From assembly GCA_026417975.1 (NCBI GenBank), contig JAOACD010000014.1, positions 1 through 50,578 of the forward strand: a DNA stretch of 50,578 nucleotides, given 5' to 3'. This document shows positions 1-8,286 of this stretch, in pieces. The DNA is from Melioribacter sp. GTDB taxonomy: Bacteria; Bacteroidota; Ignavibacteria; Ignavibacteriales; Melioribacteraceae. The translations under genes were made by a program, and so were the position numbers. The stretch's first letter is position 1. Every line of letters starts with the position of its first letter. The notes beneath the pieces are model-generated. The model was not told the DNA's origin and ran no database searches. It saw only the letters and a program-made list of their open reading frames with translations.

Positions 1-1
1 A

Positions 2-2851
2 GTATTAAATACAAGCTTAGGCGCAGCTACAGATTATGAAGGCAAATTTGTGATTCATCATATACCAGTTGGAAAGCATACTTTGCAGATATCGTACATA
101 GGTTATGAAACACAAAGAATAGATGTAGATATTACAACGAAGCAGCTTTATTTGTCAGACATTCCTTTATCACCACAAGCAATAGAATTTGAAATAGAAG
201 TTACTGCGCAAGCCAAAGGTCAACGTGAAGCAATTAATCAACAATTAACCGCAAATACAATTAAAAATGTTGTATCAGCAGAAAGAATTCGTGAGTTTCC
301 AGATGAAAGTGCAGCAGCAGCATTAACTAGATTACCAGGTATTTCGCTTATGGATGGAGATAAAATAGTTGTAAGAGGGATACAAGCTAAACAAAATGTT
401 ATTTTGATGAATGGTATTCAACTCCCCTCAACTGATATGAACGACCGTTCTGTTAATCTTGGGTTTATATCTTCAAATTTGCTATCAGGCATTGAAGTTA
501 TAAAAGTACTAACTCCCGATATGGACGCAAATGCAATAGGAGGTGTTGTTAATTTAAGAATTATGGAAGCTCCAGAAAAATTCCGTTTCGATGTTTTATC
601 TCAGGGAGCTTATAACGGTCAAGATAGAACAACTGATAATTATAAATTTTGGATAAGTGCAAGTAATAGGTTTTTTGATAATAAATTAGGAGTATTTGTT
701 CAGGCAAATGCAGACCGTAACAATGCAGGTAATGACTTTACTACAGCTGGATATCAAAAAGGAGTAGATACTGCAGGTTATGGCAAGGCAGAATATAGAA
801 TGCTCGACTTTGCTTTTGCTGACGAAGAAAATATTAATACAAATGTCGGTGGTAGTGTTATTTTAGATTATCGATTACCTAAAGGAAAATTAATGTTGCA
901 AAATACTCTTGCTCATACTATTAATGATATTGCGAGATATAGAACAGAGTATGATTTTGCTGAAAATAGCTTATTCTTTACATTAAACAGAGATAAGCAT
1001 AATAAAGAATTACTTATTAACGCATTACAAGCTGAATATAATATTGGAAATATTAAGAGCGAACTTAGTCTTTCTCATTCTTACTCCGATAAAAATACCG
1101 ACATAAGATATGGCGACCCAGGACTAGAATTTGGTTTCCGTGAATCACAAGGAAGGCCTTTCGTTAAGTACGAAAACGGTAATAAAGTTTATGTGAACTA
1201 TGTTAGAGAGAGAGATTACATGACCCCAGATGACGTCTATAAAATTCAACTTGACCCAGATGCATGGAAAAGAAGTCCTATATATGGGTGGTCAGGAATG
1301 CGCTCTGAAGCATTTAAGCAAAATTTATATACTGCAAAACTTGATTTTACAATACCTGTTAGTTTCCTACGGATTATTTCTGGTAAAGTAAAACTTGGTG
1401 GAAAATTAGATTATTCAAAAAGAGATAACAATGTTGAAGAATCTTATCATAGAGTAGGGGATCCAGATTTCTACAATGCTGTTAGTAACTTTTTCTCTTA
1501 CAGAACCATCAGTAATGCATCACCATTAATGTTTACTGATGTAAGGAATAATAATTACAAGAGAGGAGATTATTTCTTTGATGGGCAGTTCGATTTTGAT
1601 TACGCTATAGATAAAAGTATCATGGATTCATTTATGCCTAAAGCAGTTAGCGGGTGGTTAAAATCAAGACATCGTGCAAAATCTGAAAGAGACGATTTTA
1701 GTGGAAAAGAAACTTTTAAAGCTGGCTATGTAATGGGAGAATTTAATTTTGGACCTAAATTTAATATAATTCTTGGAGCTAGGTATGAACATTATAATAT
1801 GAATTATAAGGCCAACTTTTTCTATGTAACTCATGCAGTTGATGGTGATGGTGTGCTTTTTGACACTTTGAATAGATCAAACAAAAATGATATTAATGTT
1901 TTTCCAAATTTGCAATTACGTTATAAATTAACGGATTGGGCAGATTTAAGAGGAGCATTCACGAAGTCAATTTCAAGACCAGATTACCTAGCCTTATTGC
2001 CAAACATATATTTTGAACCAGGTGGAGGCGCTTCTGCTGGTAACCCTAACCTTAAGCCAACTGTTACAACTAATTATGACCTTGCGCTTTATTTGTATAG
2101 TAATAAATTGGGACTGCTCACGTTTACAGGATTTTATAAAAAATTACAAAATGTTTTCTACCAAACACAATTTTATTATCAGAATATAAAAGCTTGGAAT
2201 GTATGGTTCCCAGATTCTGCTTTATGGAGGACATTGAAAGTTCAGGCTCCAAATAGGTCTCAGTTGATAACATCATATGTTAACAATCCTTATCCAGGGT
2301 ATCTTAGAGGTTTTGAAATTGAATGGCAAACAAACTTTTGGTATTTACCAAAACCTTTTAATTCACTCGTATTAAATATAAACTATACAAGAACCTGGTC
2401 TAAGATGGATTATCAGGTTATAGAAAATATTGATTCAGTTGCAGGAACTGGTATTAGGAAAAGGCACTTTTATTTAACAAAGAGTAGGATTTATACTGGT
2501 AGATTAATCCATCAAGCGGATCATATTCTTAATATTGCAATAGGTGTAGACTATAAAGGTTTCTCGGGAAGAATATCTTACAATTTGAAAGATGCTGTAA
2601 CTTCTTATGTAGGCGTAAGACCTGAAGATGATCAATTAACAGGAGTTATTTACAAGTGGGATATGACATTGCAACAGAAATTACCAATTGATGGGTTGAG
2701 TATTATCTTTAATGGAGTAAATTTATTTAGAAAACCTGTTAAAACATACAGAGATTTTCGTAGACCAAATACAACTCAGATAATATCTAACTTGGTTTCA
2801 ACAACTTATAGTCCATCTTACTATCAACTTGCAATAAGATATGGATTTTAA
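2..2851 (+). CDS. TonB-dependent receptor, 5'-truncated by the window edge
   Basis: This is an outer-membrane TonB-dependent receptor that would import a large ligand using TonB energy. The reading frame is open to the first bases (VLNTSLGAATDYEGKF...), so the gene begins outside the window and the GTG at 50 is only an internal valine. The visible N-terminus is the end of a CarboxypepD-reg-like beta-sandwich (ISYIGYET). A plug domain follows, with RLPGISLMDGDKIVVRGI and DANAIGGVVNLR, then a long aromatic-rich beta-barrel ending in aromatic Phe (QLAIRYGF), as outer-membrane proteins do. No SusD-like gene follows; the next genes are a beta-helix protein, a CE15 esterase and a GH9 enzyme, so a plant-glycan ligand is likely. 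A siderophore or peptide ligand cannot be excluded. Confidence 0.93.
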   Translation, partial: VLNTSLGAATDYEGKFVIHHIPVGKHTLQISYIGYETQRIDVDITTKQLYLSDIPLSPQAIEFEIEVTAQAKGQREAINQQLTANTIKNVVSAERIREFPDESAAAALTRLPGISLMDGDKIVVRGIQAKQNVILMNGIQLPSTDMNDRSVNLGFISSNLLSGIEVIKVLTPDMDANAIGGVVNLRIMEAPEKFRFDVLSQGAYNGQDRTTDNYKFWISASNRFFDNKLGVFVQANADRNNAGNDFTTAGYQKGVDTAGYGKAEYRMLDFAFADEENINTNVGGSVILDYRLPKGKLMLQNTLAHTINDIARYRTEYDFAENSLFFTLNRDKHNKELLINALQAEYNIGNIKSELSLSHSYSDKNTDIRYGDPGLEFGFRESQGRPFVKYENGNKVYVNYVRERDYMTPDDVYKIQLDPDAWKRSPIYGWSGMRSEAFKQNLYTAKLDFTIPVSFLRIISGKVKLGGKLDYSKRDNNVEESYHRVGDPDFYNAVSNFFSYRTISNASPLMFTDVRNNNYKRGDYFFDGQFDFDYAIDKSIMDSFMPKAVSGWLKSRHRAKSERDDFSGKETFKAGYVMGEFNFGPKFNIILGARYEHYNMNYKANFFYVTHAVDGDGVLFDTLNRSNKNDINVFPNLQLRYKLTDWADLRGAFTKSISRPDYLALLPNIYFEPGGGASAGNPNLKPTVTTNYDLALYLYSNKLGLLTFTGFYKKLQNVFYQTQFYYQNIKAWNVWFPDSALWRTLKVQAPNRSQLITSYVNNPYPGYLRGFEIEWQTNFWYLPKPFNSLVLNINYTRTWSKMDYQVIENIDSVAGTGIRKRHFYLTKSRIYTGRLIHQADHILNIAIGVDYKGFSGRISYNLKDAVTSYVGVRPEDDQLTGVIYKWDMTLQQKLPIDGLSIIFNGVNLFRKPVKTYRDFRRPNTTQIISNLVSTTYSPSYYQLAIRYGF

Positions 2852-2949
2852 ATTATGTCTAACAAAAGGAGGAGAATAAAAAGCAATAGATCTAGCTCTT
2901 ATTAACCTAAAGTCTTAATAATTATCAAACAAAATATGAGGAGGTAACC

Positions 2950-4692
2950 ATGAAGAAAACAATTTTTACTTTTCTGTGTATGTTCCTTCTAGTTTCCATT
3001 GGTGTCAAATCGCAGACTTTAAGTGATTACATATCGGAATTTAGAGGCGATACTGCAGTGGTAAAACCAGGCGATAATACATTATATGGTGCAATTGTTT
3101 ACGATAATAATCCACCAGCTGGTAGAGTTTATCTTTTGAAAAAGAACGAAGTTTATAGCCTTGCAAGTAATCCAACAACAAGCGATAAAATTACTACAAG
3201 AATTATAGGAGAAGATAGAAGATCATTAGTTACTAATAAAGATGAAAATTCTCATCCGCCTGTAATTTGTGGCTCTGGTACAAACACTGGGGGAATTAAT
3301 TTTGGAGGAGATATTCTTGTTAAAAATGTAAATATGGTGCCCGCCTCTGCAACAAATAACTTAGGTTGGACATTTTTCTGGGGTTCAAAAGCTGGATGTA
3401 CTGTTACATTAGAAAATTGCTTATTTGAAAGAACAAGATGGGTATTTGTAGCTTCAAATCAAGTAGAAGGTACAAAATTATATATTAAAGATTGCTACTT
3501 TGTTAATATGAGTGGTCAGCCATGTAGAAGAAACGGTGGTGTTTATGATAATGTAGAGCATAATACTGATGTTATATGGGTAGAAAATAGCACTCATGTA
3601 ATGGCTCAAGGGATGATTTATAAGTTTAGAAATTATCCAGTAAAAGAAGTATTCATTAATCACAATACTTTTGTTAACTGTGCTGGTATAGTTTTCGAAA
3701 ATCAAGGTTATGTAAGTAACATGATAATTGCTAATAATATTTTTGTTAATAGTAACTTGCAGCCTTATTGCCCATCGCTCGACTTAAGTGAGACAGATTT
3801 GGATTTACAACCATTAGGACTTATTAATGTAAGAGATTTACCACCTAGCTATCCGCAAGTCGACAGAAAAATTCTTGTAACTCATAACAATACATATTGG
3901 GATAACTATTTTGCAGATATGCATCAAGTTCTTGCTCAAAGAAAAGTTAATAAGACCGATAAATGGTATTCTCAGATGATAAGAATGAATGATAGAACTA
4001 AAGCAATGTTTGATAATAATCAAAAATATCCTTATTTGGTAGAAGGTAATTGGTATTCATTAGATCCACAATTTAAAAATCCACAAGATTTATTCAGTGA
4101 TGCAACAAAGTCTAAAATTAGAGAATTCTGCTTAAATACTGTAGATACAACGAACAGCACTGCAGTACTTGACTTGTGGGGACGTAAAAACTATAGTGCT
4201 ACTGATTATCCACATGTTTCTGAATGGCCAATACCAATTGACCTTTCATATACAAATGCAACATTGTTAACAGGTGGTTTAGGAGGATTCCCACTTGGTG
4301 ACTTAAATTGGTTCCCAGATAAGAAAAAACAATGGTTAGCTCAAAGAGATGCAGAAATTAGTAAACTAAAAGATGCTTTGAATAAAGGTGTATTACCAAC
4401 AAACGTTGAAAGCAAAGAAGTTATTCCAACAGAGTTTAATGTTTATCAAAATTATCCGAATCCATTTAACCCAACAACAACAATTGCTTATGATTTACCA
4501 AAATCAGGTAATGTCGTAATTAAAGTATATAACCTTCTTGGTAAAGAAGTTGCAACTTTATTTAATGGATTCCAATATGCAGGAAACCATAAAGTAACAT
4601 TCGATGCAACCAATCTTTCAAGTGGTGTCTATGTTTATTCTGTTCAATTCGATAATGCAACAATTTCTAAGAAAATGATTTTAATGAAATAA
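2950..4692 (+). CDS. Secreted beta-helix protein with T9SS sorting domain
   Basis: This 580-aa protein has a Sec signal peptide (about residues 1-21, ending VKSQ). A region of short beta-strand repeats rich in Asn and Val (about 100-300; for example VFINHNTFVNCAGIVFENQG) is typical of a right-handed parallel beta-helix of the pectate-lyase/chondroitinase-B fold. The last ~85 residues are a T9SS type-A sorting domain: YQNYPNPFNPTTTI, a beta-sandwich, then GVYVYSVQFDN and a basic tail KKMILMK. It should cross the outer membrane by T9SS and end up at the surface. The start has a strong GAGGAGGT Shine-Dalgarno. It lies between a TonB receptor and a glucuronoyl esterase, so a polysaccharide lyase or glycan-binding role is plausible, but I recognise no catalytic motif. 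Confidence 0.88.
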   Translation: MKKTIFTFLCMFLLVSIGVKSQTLSDYISEFRGDTAVVKPGDNTLYGAIVYDNNPPAGRVYLLKKNEVYSLASNPTTSDKITTRIIGEDRRSLVTNKDENSHPPVICGSGTNTGGINFGGDILVKNVNMVPASATNNLGWTFFWGSKAGCTVTLENCLFERTRWVFVASNQVEGTKLYIKDCYFVNMSGQPCRRNGGVYDNVEHNTDVIWVENSTHVMAQGMIYKFRNYPVKEVFINHNTFVNCAGIVFENQGYVSNMIIANNIFVNSNLQPYCPSLDLSETDLDLQPLGLINVRDLPPSYPQVDRKILVTHNNTYWDNYFADMHQVLAQRKVNKTDKWYSQMIRMNDRTKAMFDNNQKYPYLVEGNWYSLDPQFKNPQDLFSDATKSKIREFCLNTVDTTNSTAVLDLWGRKNYSATDYPHVSEWPIPIDLSYTNATLLTGGLGGFPLGDLNWFPDKKKQWLAQRDAEISKLKDALNKGVLPTNVESKEVIPTEFNVYQNYPNPFNPTTTIAYDLPKSGNVVIKVYNLLGKEVATLFNGFQYAGNHKVTFDATNLSSGVYVYSVQFDNATISKKMILMK

Positions 4693-4722
4693 GCTTTATT
4701 ACCAACATTTTCAATTTTTATC

Positions 4723-4762
4723 AAGTGGAAGCATCTTTTTATGGTGCTTCCACTTATTTTTT
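4723..4762 (+). terminator. Rho-independent terminator after the beta-helix gene
   Basis: AAGTGGAAGCA (4723-4733) pairs perfectly over 11 bp with TGCTTCCACTT (4745-4755) around an 11-nt loop, and a T-rich tract follows. It separates the beta-helix gene from the CE15 gene, which must then have its own promoter. Confidence 0.88.
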
Positions 4763-4867
4763 CATATTTGAATTAGAGTATGTAGGATTTAAACCGAAAC
4801 AGTCTTAATTGCGATAACTTTTCATTTTTATGGCATCTCTTTTTGAAAAATAACTTATTGGGGATAT

Positions 4868-6409
4868 ATGAAATCAAAAAAAAGCTATCTAATCATTTAT
4901 TTACTTATTCATTTTTTTATTTCTAAAGTTAATTCTCAAGAATTACCTTATGTTTATGATGTAGAGAACACTGGCAAAGATTGTATTCCTCCACAATTAG
5001 TTACAATTGATAAGCTTCCAGTTATAACTTTTCTTCCTGATCCATTTAGGTGGGCCGATACTACTAAAGGAAGATTAATTAGCAAAGACCAATGGAAATG
5101 TAGAAGAGCTGAGATTCTTGCACAGGTACAGTATTATGAAACAGGTATAAAACCACCTCCACCTGATACTTTGATAGCAAGTTTTTCTAAAGATAGTGTC
5201 CTAACAGTTTTGATTGTTAAAAACAAAGACACTTTAAAACTAACATCAAAAATTACATTACCAAATGGCGATGGACCTTTTCCGGCAGTTATTGGTGTTG
5301 GATTTTGGGGAGGAACAGGAAGTCTTCCAGCAGATATATTTACGACTCGTGGAATTGCAACAATACAATTTAGGTTTTGGGAATTAGCTCCATGGGGATT
5401 TGATGTAAATCGTGGTACAGGTGGGTTTTATAAACTTTATCGAGATCCTAAGATAGGATTTTTTACTGCTTGGGCTTGGGGAGTAAGCAGAATTATAGAT
5501 GGAATTCAAAAAGTACTTTCTACAAAAATAGATATGAAACGCCTTGCTATAACAGGCTGTTCTTTTGCAGGTAAAATTGCTCTTTTCTCTGCTGCTTTTG
5601 ATGAACGAATAGCTCTAACAATAGCTCAAGAACCTGGCGGCGGGGGAAGTGCTGCATGGAGAGTTACAGAAACTCTAAGTGGAAGTAGAGAAACATTAAG
5701 AAATGCGCAAGGAGCTCCGTGGTATCATCAAGATTTAAGACAATTTAATAATGCAGTAACCAAATTGCCTTTTGACCATCATGAAGTTATGGCTTTAATT
5801 GCTCCGAGAGCCTTGTTTGTATTGGGTAATCCTGATTACGAGTGGCTTGCAGAAGAATCTGCTTACGTAGCTTGCAAAGCAGCTTACGAAGTCTGGAAAG
5901 CTCTTGGTGTACCTGATAGATTTGGCTTCTCAATTTTAGGTGGGCATCAACATTGCCAACTGCCTAGTGTTCAGAAACCTGAGGTTATTGCTTTTGTTGA
6001 AAAATTTTTATTGAATAATAAAGAAGCTAATACTAATATTCAAAGAAGTCCTTATAACACAGACCTAACAAAATGGATAACATGGACAACACCTGAACTA
6101 TCTGAAACTTCTCCTACTTCTGTAAATGATGAGGAAAGTCTAATAAATAAATTTGAACTTGCCCAAAATTACCCTAACCCTTTTAATCCAAGCACAAAAA
6201 TTACTTTTAGAATTCTTGAAAAAACAAAAGTTACTCTAAAGGTTTTTGATATTCTTGGAAGGACAGTCGATACTTTATTAGATGAGGTTAAAAACCCTGG
6301 TGAATATACAATTGATTATACTCCACCCTCTATATCATCTGGGACTCTGTTTTATCAACTCCGAACAAATTATGGTGTTATTAACAAGAAAATGGTATAC
6401 ATAAAGTAA
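4868..6409 (+). CDS. CE15 glucuronoyl esterase with T9SS sorting domain
   Basis: This is a 4-O-methyl-glucuronoyl methylesterase-type enzyme (carbohydrate esterase family 15). The family cleaves the ester between glucuronoxylan glucuronic acid and lignin alcohols. The 513-aa protein has a signal peptide ending about VNSQ. An alpha/beta-hydrolase domain carries the family nucleophile motif GCSFAGK (Ser232), the following QEPGGGGSAAWR segment, and the catalytic His motif GGHQHCQLP (His362). Conserved WADTTKGRLISKDQWKCRR lies near the N-terminus. Residues ~430-513 form a T9SS type-A sorting domain (AQNYPNPFNPSTKI ... KKMVYIK), so the enzyme is probably surface-attached or released. A terminator precedes it and the start has a weak GGGGA ribosome site. 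Family assignment is firm; the exact substrate is inferred. Confidence 0.9.
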   Translation: MKSKKSYLIIYLLIHFFISKVNSQELPYVYDVENTGKDCIPPQLVTIDKLPVITFLPDPFRWADTTKGRLISKDQWKCRRAEILAQVQYYETGIKPPPPDTLIASFSKDSVLTVLIVKNKDTLKLTSKITLPNGDGPFPAVIGVGFWGGTGSLPADIFTTRGIATIQFRFWELAPWGFDVNRGTGGFYKLYRDPKIGFFTAWAWGVSRIIDGIQKVLSTKIDMKRLAITGCSFAGKIALFSAAFDERIALTIAQEPGGGGSAAWRVTETLSGSRETLRNAQGAPWYHQDLRQFNNAVTKLPFDHHEVMALIAPRALFVLGNPDYEWLAEESAYVACKAAYEVWKALGVPDRFGFSILGGHQHCQLPSVQKPEVIAFVEKFLLNNKEANTNIQRSPYNTDLTKWITWTTPELSETSPTSVNDEESLINKFELAQNYPNPFNPSTKITFRILEKTKVTLKVFDILGRTVDTLLDEVKNPGEYTIDYTPPSISSGTLFYQLRTNYGVINKKMVYIK

Positions 6410-6466
6410 TTTTTTTAATTATCATCTGATTAATTGTTAAATTCTCAAATGGGGCATTAAGGTATT

Positions 6467-8233
6467 ATGAACTGCCGAAAAAAATACCAAATTTTTTTCA
6501 AAGCAATAATGCTTGTTTTTATTTCATTGAAGTTATATGCTTATCAAGAAGATACAAGTAATGTTGTGGCTGTAGTTGGAAAGAATTATAAAGTCACTTT
6601 TTTAGATTTAAGAAATTTTGTAGACGAATATTTTTACAATAAAATTTTCTTAAATGAAAAGTCTAAAGGTTATATTCCTGCACTCAATCGTATTATCATA
6701 AATCGTTTAAAGGTTTTTGATTTCTTTGAAAGAGGTTTGAATAATAACAAAAAACTGATGCAAAATATCAATAGAGCTATTAATGAAGAATTATTCAATG
6801 AATATTATGAACTAAAATACGCAAATAAATATGTTACCGATTCTGCGATTAGAAAAGCATATAAAATAATGGATAGAGTAGTAAGCTATAGACAAATCCT
6901 TATTAATAAGCCTTATAATGCAACTCCTACAATAATTGATTCTTTAAGAAATTTAGCTTACTTAATAAAAAGTAAAATTGAAACAGGCGAAAACTTTAGT
7001 GAACTAGTAAAAATTTATTCAGATGACGAAACTAATGTGAACAATGGAGGTATAATGCCTCCGGTTGATTGGAAAAAAAGTTTAATGTCTGAGGTCAATA
7101 ATATAATATTTAACCTTCCTACAAATTCAGTTAGAATAATAGAAACATCACAATCTTTTTACATAGTCAAGATAGATGATATAAAAAAGGTGAATGTTGA
7201 ACCTCTTGAAAAAGTAAAAGAAGAAATACGCTTAGTTCTTAGGGAAGCTTTTGCTTACCTAAGTTTAAAAGATTTTGAAGAAGAACAAAAAAAGTTAATT
7301 AATGAAGATAAAATAGTGTGGAATAAGTCTGGTTTAGAAAAAATTGTTAATTGGTCTAAAATTCAAAATTTTTATGATGGAGCATACAGAGATACGATAA
7401 ATAAATTAATTACAAAAGGAGAAAATTTTATAATACTAAGCTCACCAAACTATAGAGTAGATTTAAAAAAATTTTTTCAAATACTTAATGATGTTCTAAT
7501 AATGGGTCGTTCATCAGTAATTAAAGAACAGGATGTTAAAAACTTTATATTGGAAGCTTTGAAAATCGAAGCAATTTCTAAAAAAGCTAGGCAATTAGGG
7601 CTCGAAAAAAAAGTCTTAAATCCATATCTGAAAAGTAATTTTATTGTTGACCAAATAGTTAAACTTTATGACCAAGAAATTATTGATAAGCAAATTCCAG
7701 AGCCTGATGAATTTTTGCTGAAAAAATTTTATGAAGAAAATAAAGATTCCCTATATTATCAATTAGCTAAAGTAAATATTTATTTAATAATTGCACCAGA
7801 TACTCTAACAATAAACAAGTATAAAGAAGATTACAAAAATGGTATCCCTTTCGAAAGGTTAAGTAATAGAGTGTTAGTAAAAAGATTTATAAAACAAAAG
7901 TCGGGTGAAATAAAATTAGAAGATTCTAACGAAAAGTCTATTCTTGGTGAACTAGTGTTCAATATGAATGTAAATGATGTTATAGGACCAATACTATACG
8001 AAGAAAATGAAAGAGAAAAAAAATATGCTTTAATCAAATGTGTTTATAAAAGAGAAGAAAAACAGTTGACTTATGACGATGTTAAAGAGAATATTAGAAA
8101 TGATTATATGAAATATAAAAAGGAAAAGTTTTCGGTAGAATTGAATAATAGATTAAAAAATAAATATGGTGTAAGAGTATTTGATGATGTATTAAAAGAA
8201 AAGCTAGCTTCGATAGGTATATTCTTAAATTAG
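6467..8233 (+). CDS. Parvulin-type peptidyl-prolyl isomerase (SurA/PpiD-like)
   Basis: This 588-aa exported protein has an N-terminal signal segment (about residues 8-26), a helical chaperone-like region, and one clear parvulin rotamase domain at about residues 140-260. The domain is marked by YRQILI, a long helix with FSELVKIYSDD, then NNGGIMPPVDW and VRIIETSQSFYIVKI. The C-terminal half is Lys/Glu-rich and may contain a second, diverged rotamase-like segment around residues 435-560 (YKEDYKNGIPFERLS ... KYALIKCVYKRE). It would help periplasmic folding of outer-membrane or secreted proteins. It sits between the CE15 and GH9 genes, with only 5 nt before the unmodified upstream ATG of the GH9 frame, so it may serve the glycan enzymes of this locus. 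The local partner role is inference. Confidence 0.85.
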   Translation: MNCRKKYQIFFKAIMLVFISLKLYAYQEDTSNVVAVVGKNYKVTFLDLRNFVDEYFYNKIFLNEKSKGYIPALNRIIINRLKVFDFFERGLNNNKKLMQNINRAINEELFNEYYELKYANKYVTDSAIRKAYKIMDRVVSYRQILINKPYNATPTIIDSLRNLAYLIKSKIETGENFSELVKIYSDDETNVNNGGIMPPVDWKKSLMSEVNNIIFNLPTNSVRIIETSQSFYIVKIDDIKKVNVEPLEKVKEEIRLVLREAFAYLSLKDFEEEQKKLINEDKIVWNKSGLEKIVNWSKIQNFYDGAYRDTINKLITKGENFIILSSPNYRVDLKKFFQILNDVLIMGRSSVIKEQDVKNFILEALKIEAISKKARQLGLEKKVLNPYLKSNFIVDQIVKLYDQEIIDKQIPEPDEFLLKKFYEENKDSLYYQLAKVNIYLIIAPDTLTINKYKEDYKNGIPFERLSNRVLVKRFIKQKSGEIKLEDSNEKSILGELVFNMNVNDVIGPILYEENEREKKYALIKCVYKREEKQLTYDDVKENIRNDYMKYKKEKFSVELNNRLKNKYGVRVFDDVLKEKLASIGIFLN

Positions 8234-8286
8234 TTTTAATGAGAAAATATGAGTTAAATAATAAATGCAATAAAATGGTGGAAAAA

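Noticed and set aside
2855-2905. Tiny basic open frame MSNKRRRIKSNRSSSY after the first TonB receptor
   Set aside because: No ribosome site precedes it, and its Arg-rich content comes from an AAGGAGGAG run. That purine run has no start codon at the right distance and may be chance or remnant.
2911-4809. Shared AGTCTTAAT at 2911 and 4801 upstream of two T9SS genes
   Set aside because: A 9-mer of low complexity in AT-rich leaders can recur by chance, and no third copy was seen upstream of the other genes in the locus.
4831-4846. Sigma-54 promoter (TGGCAT...TTGA) upstream of the CE15 gene
   Set aside because: The distance between the two elements is one base too long for the strict -24/-12 spacing.
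6416-6435. TATCA-TC-TGAT imperfect palindrome upstream of the parvulin gene
   Set aside because: It resembles the operators at 39777, but the spacer is 2 nt instead of 3 and the outer arms do not match.
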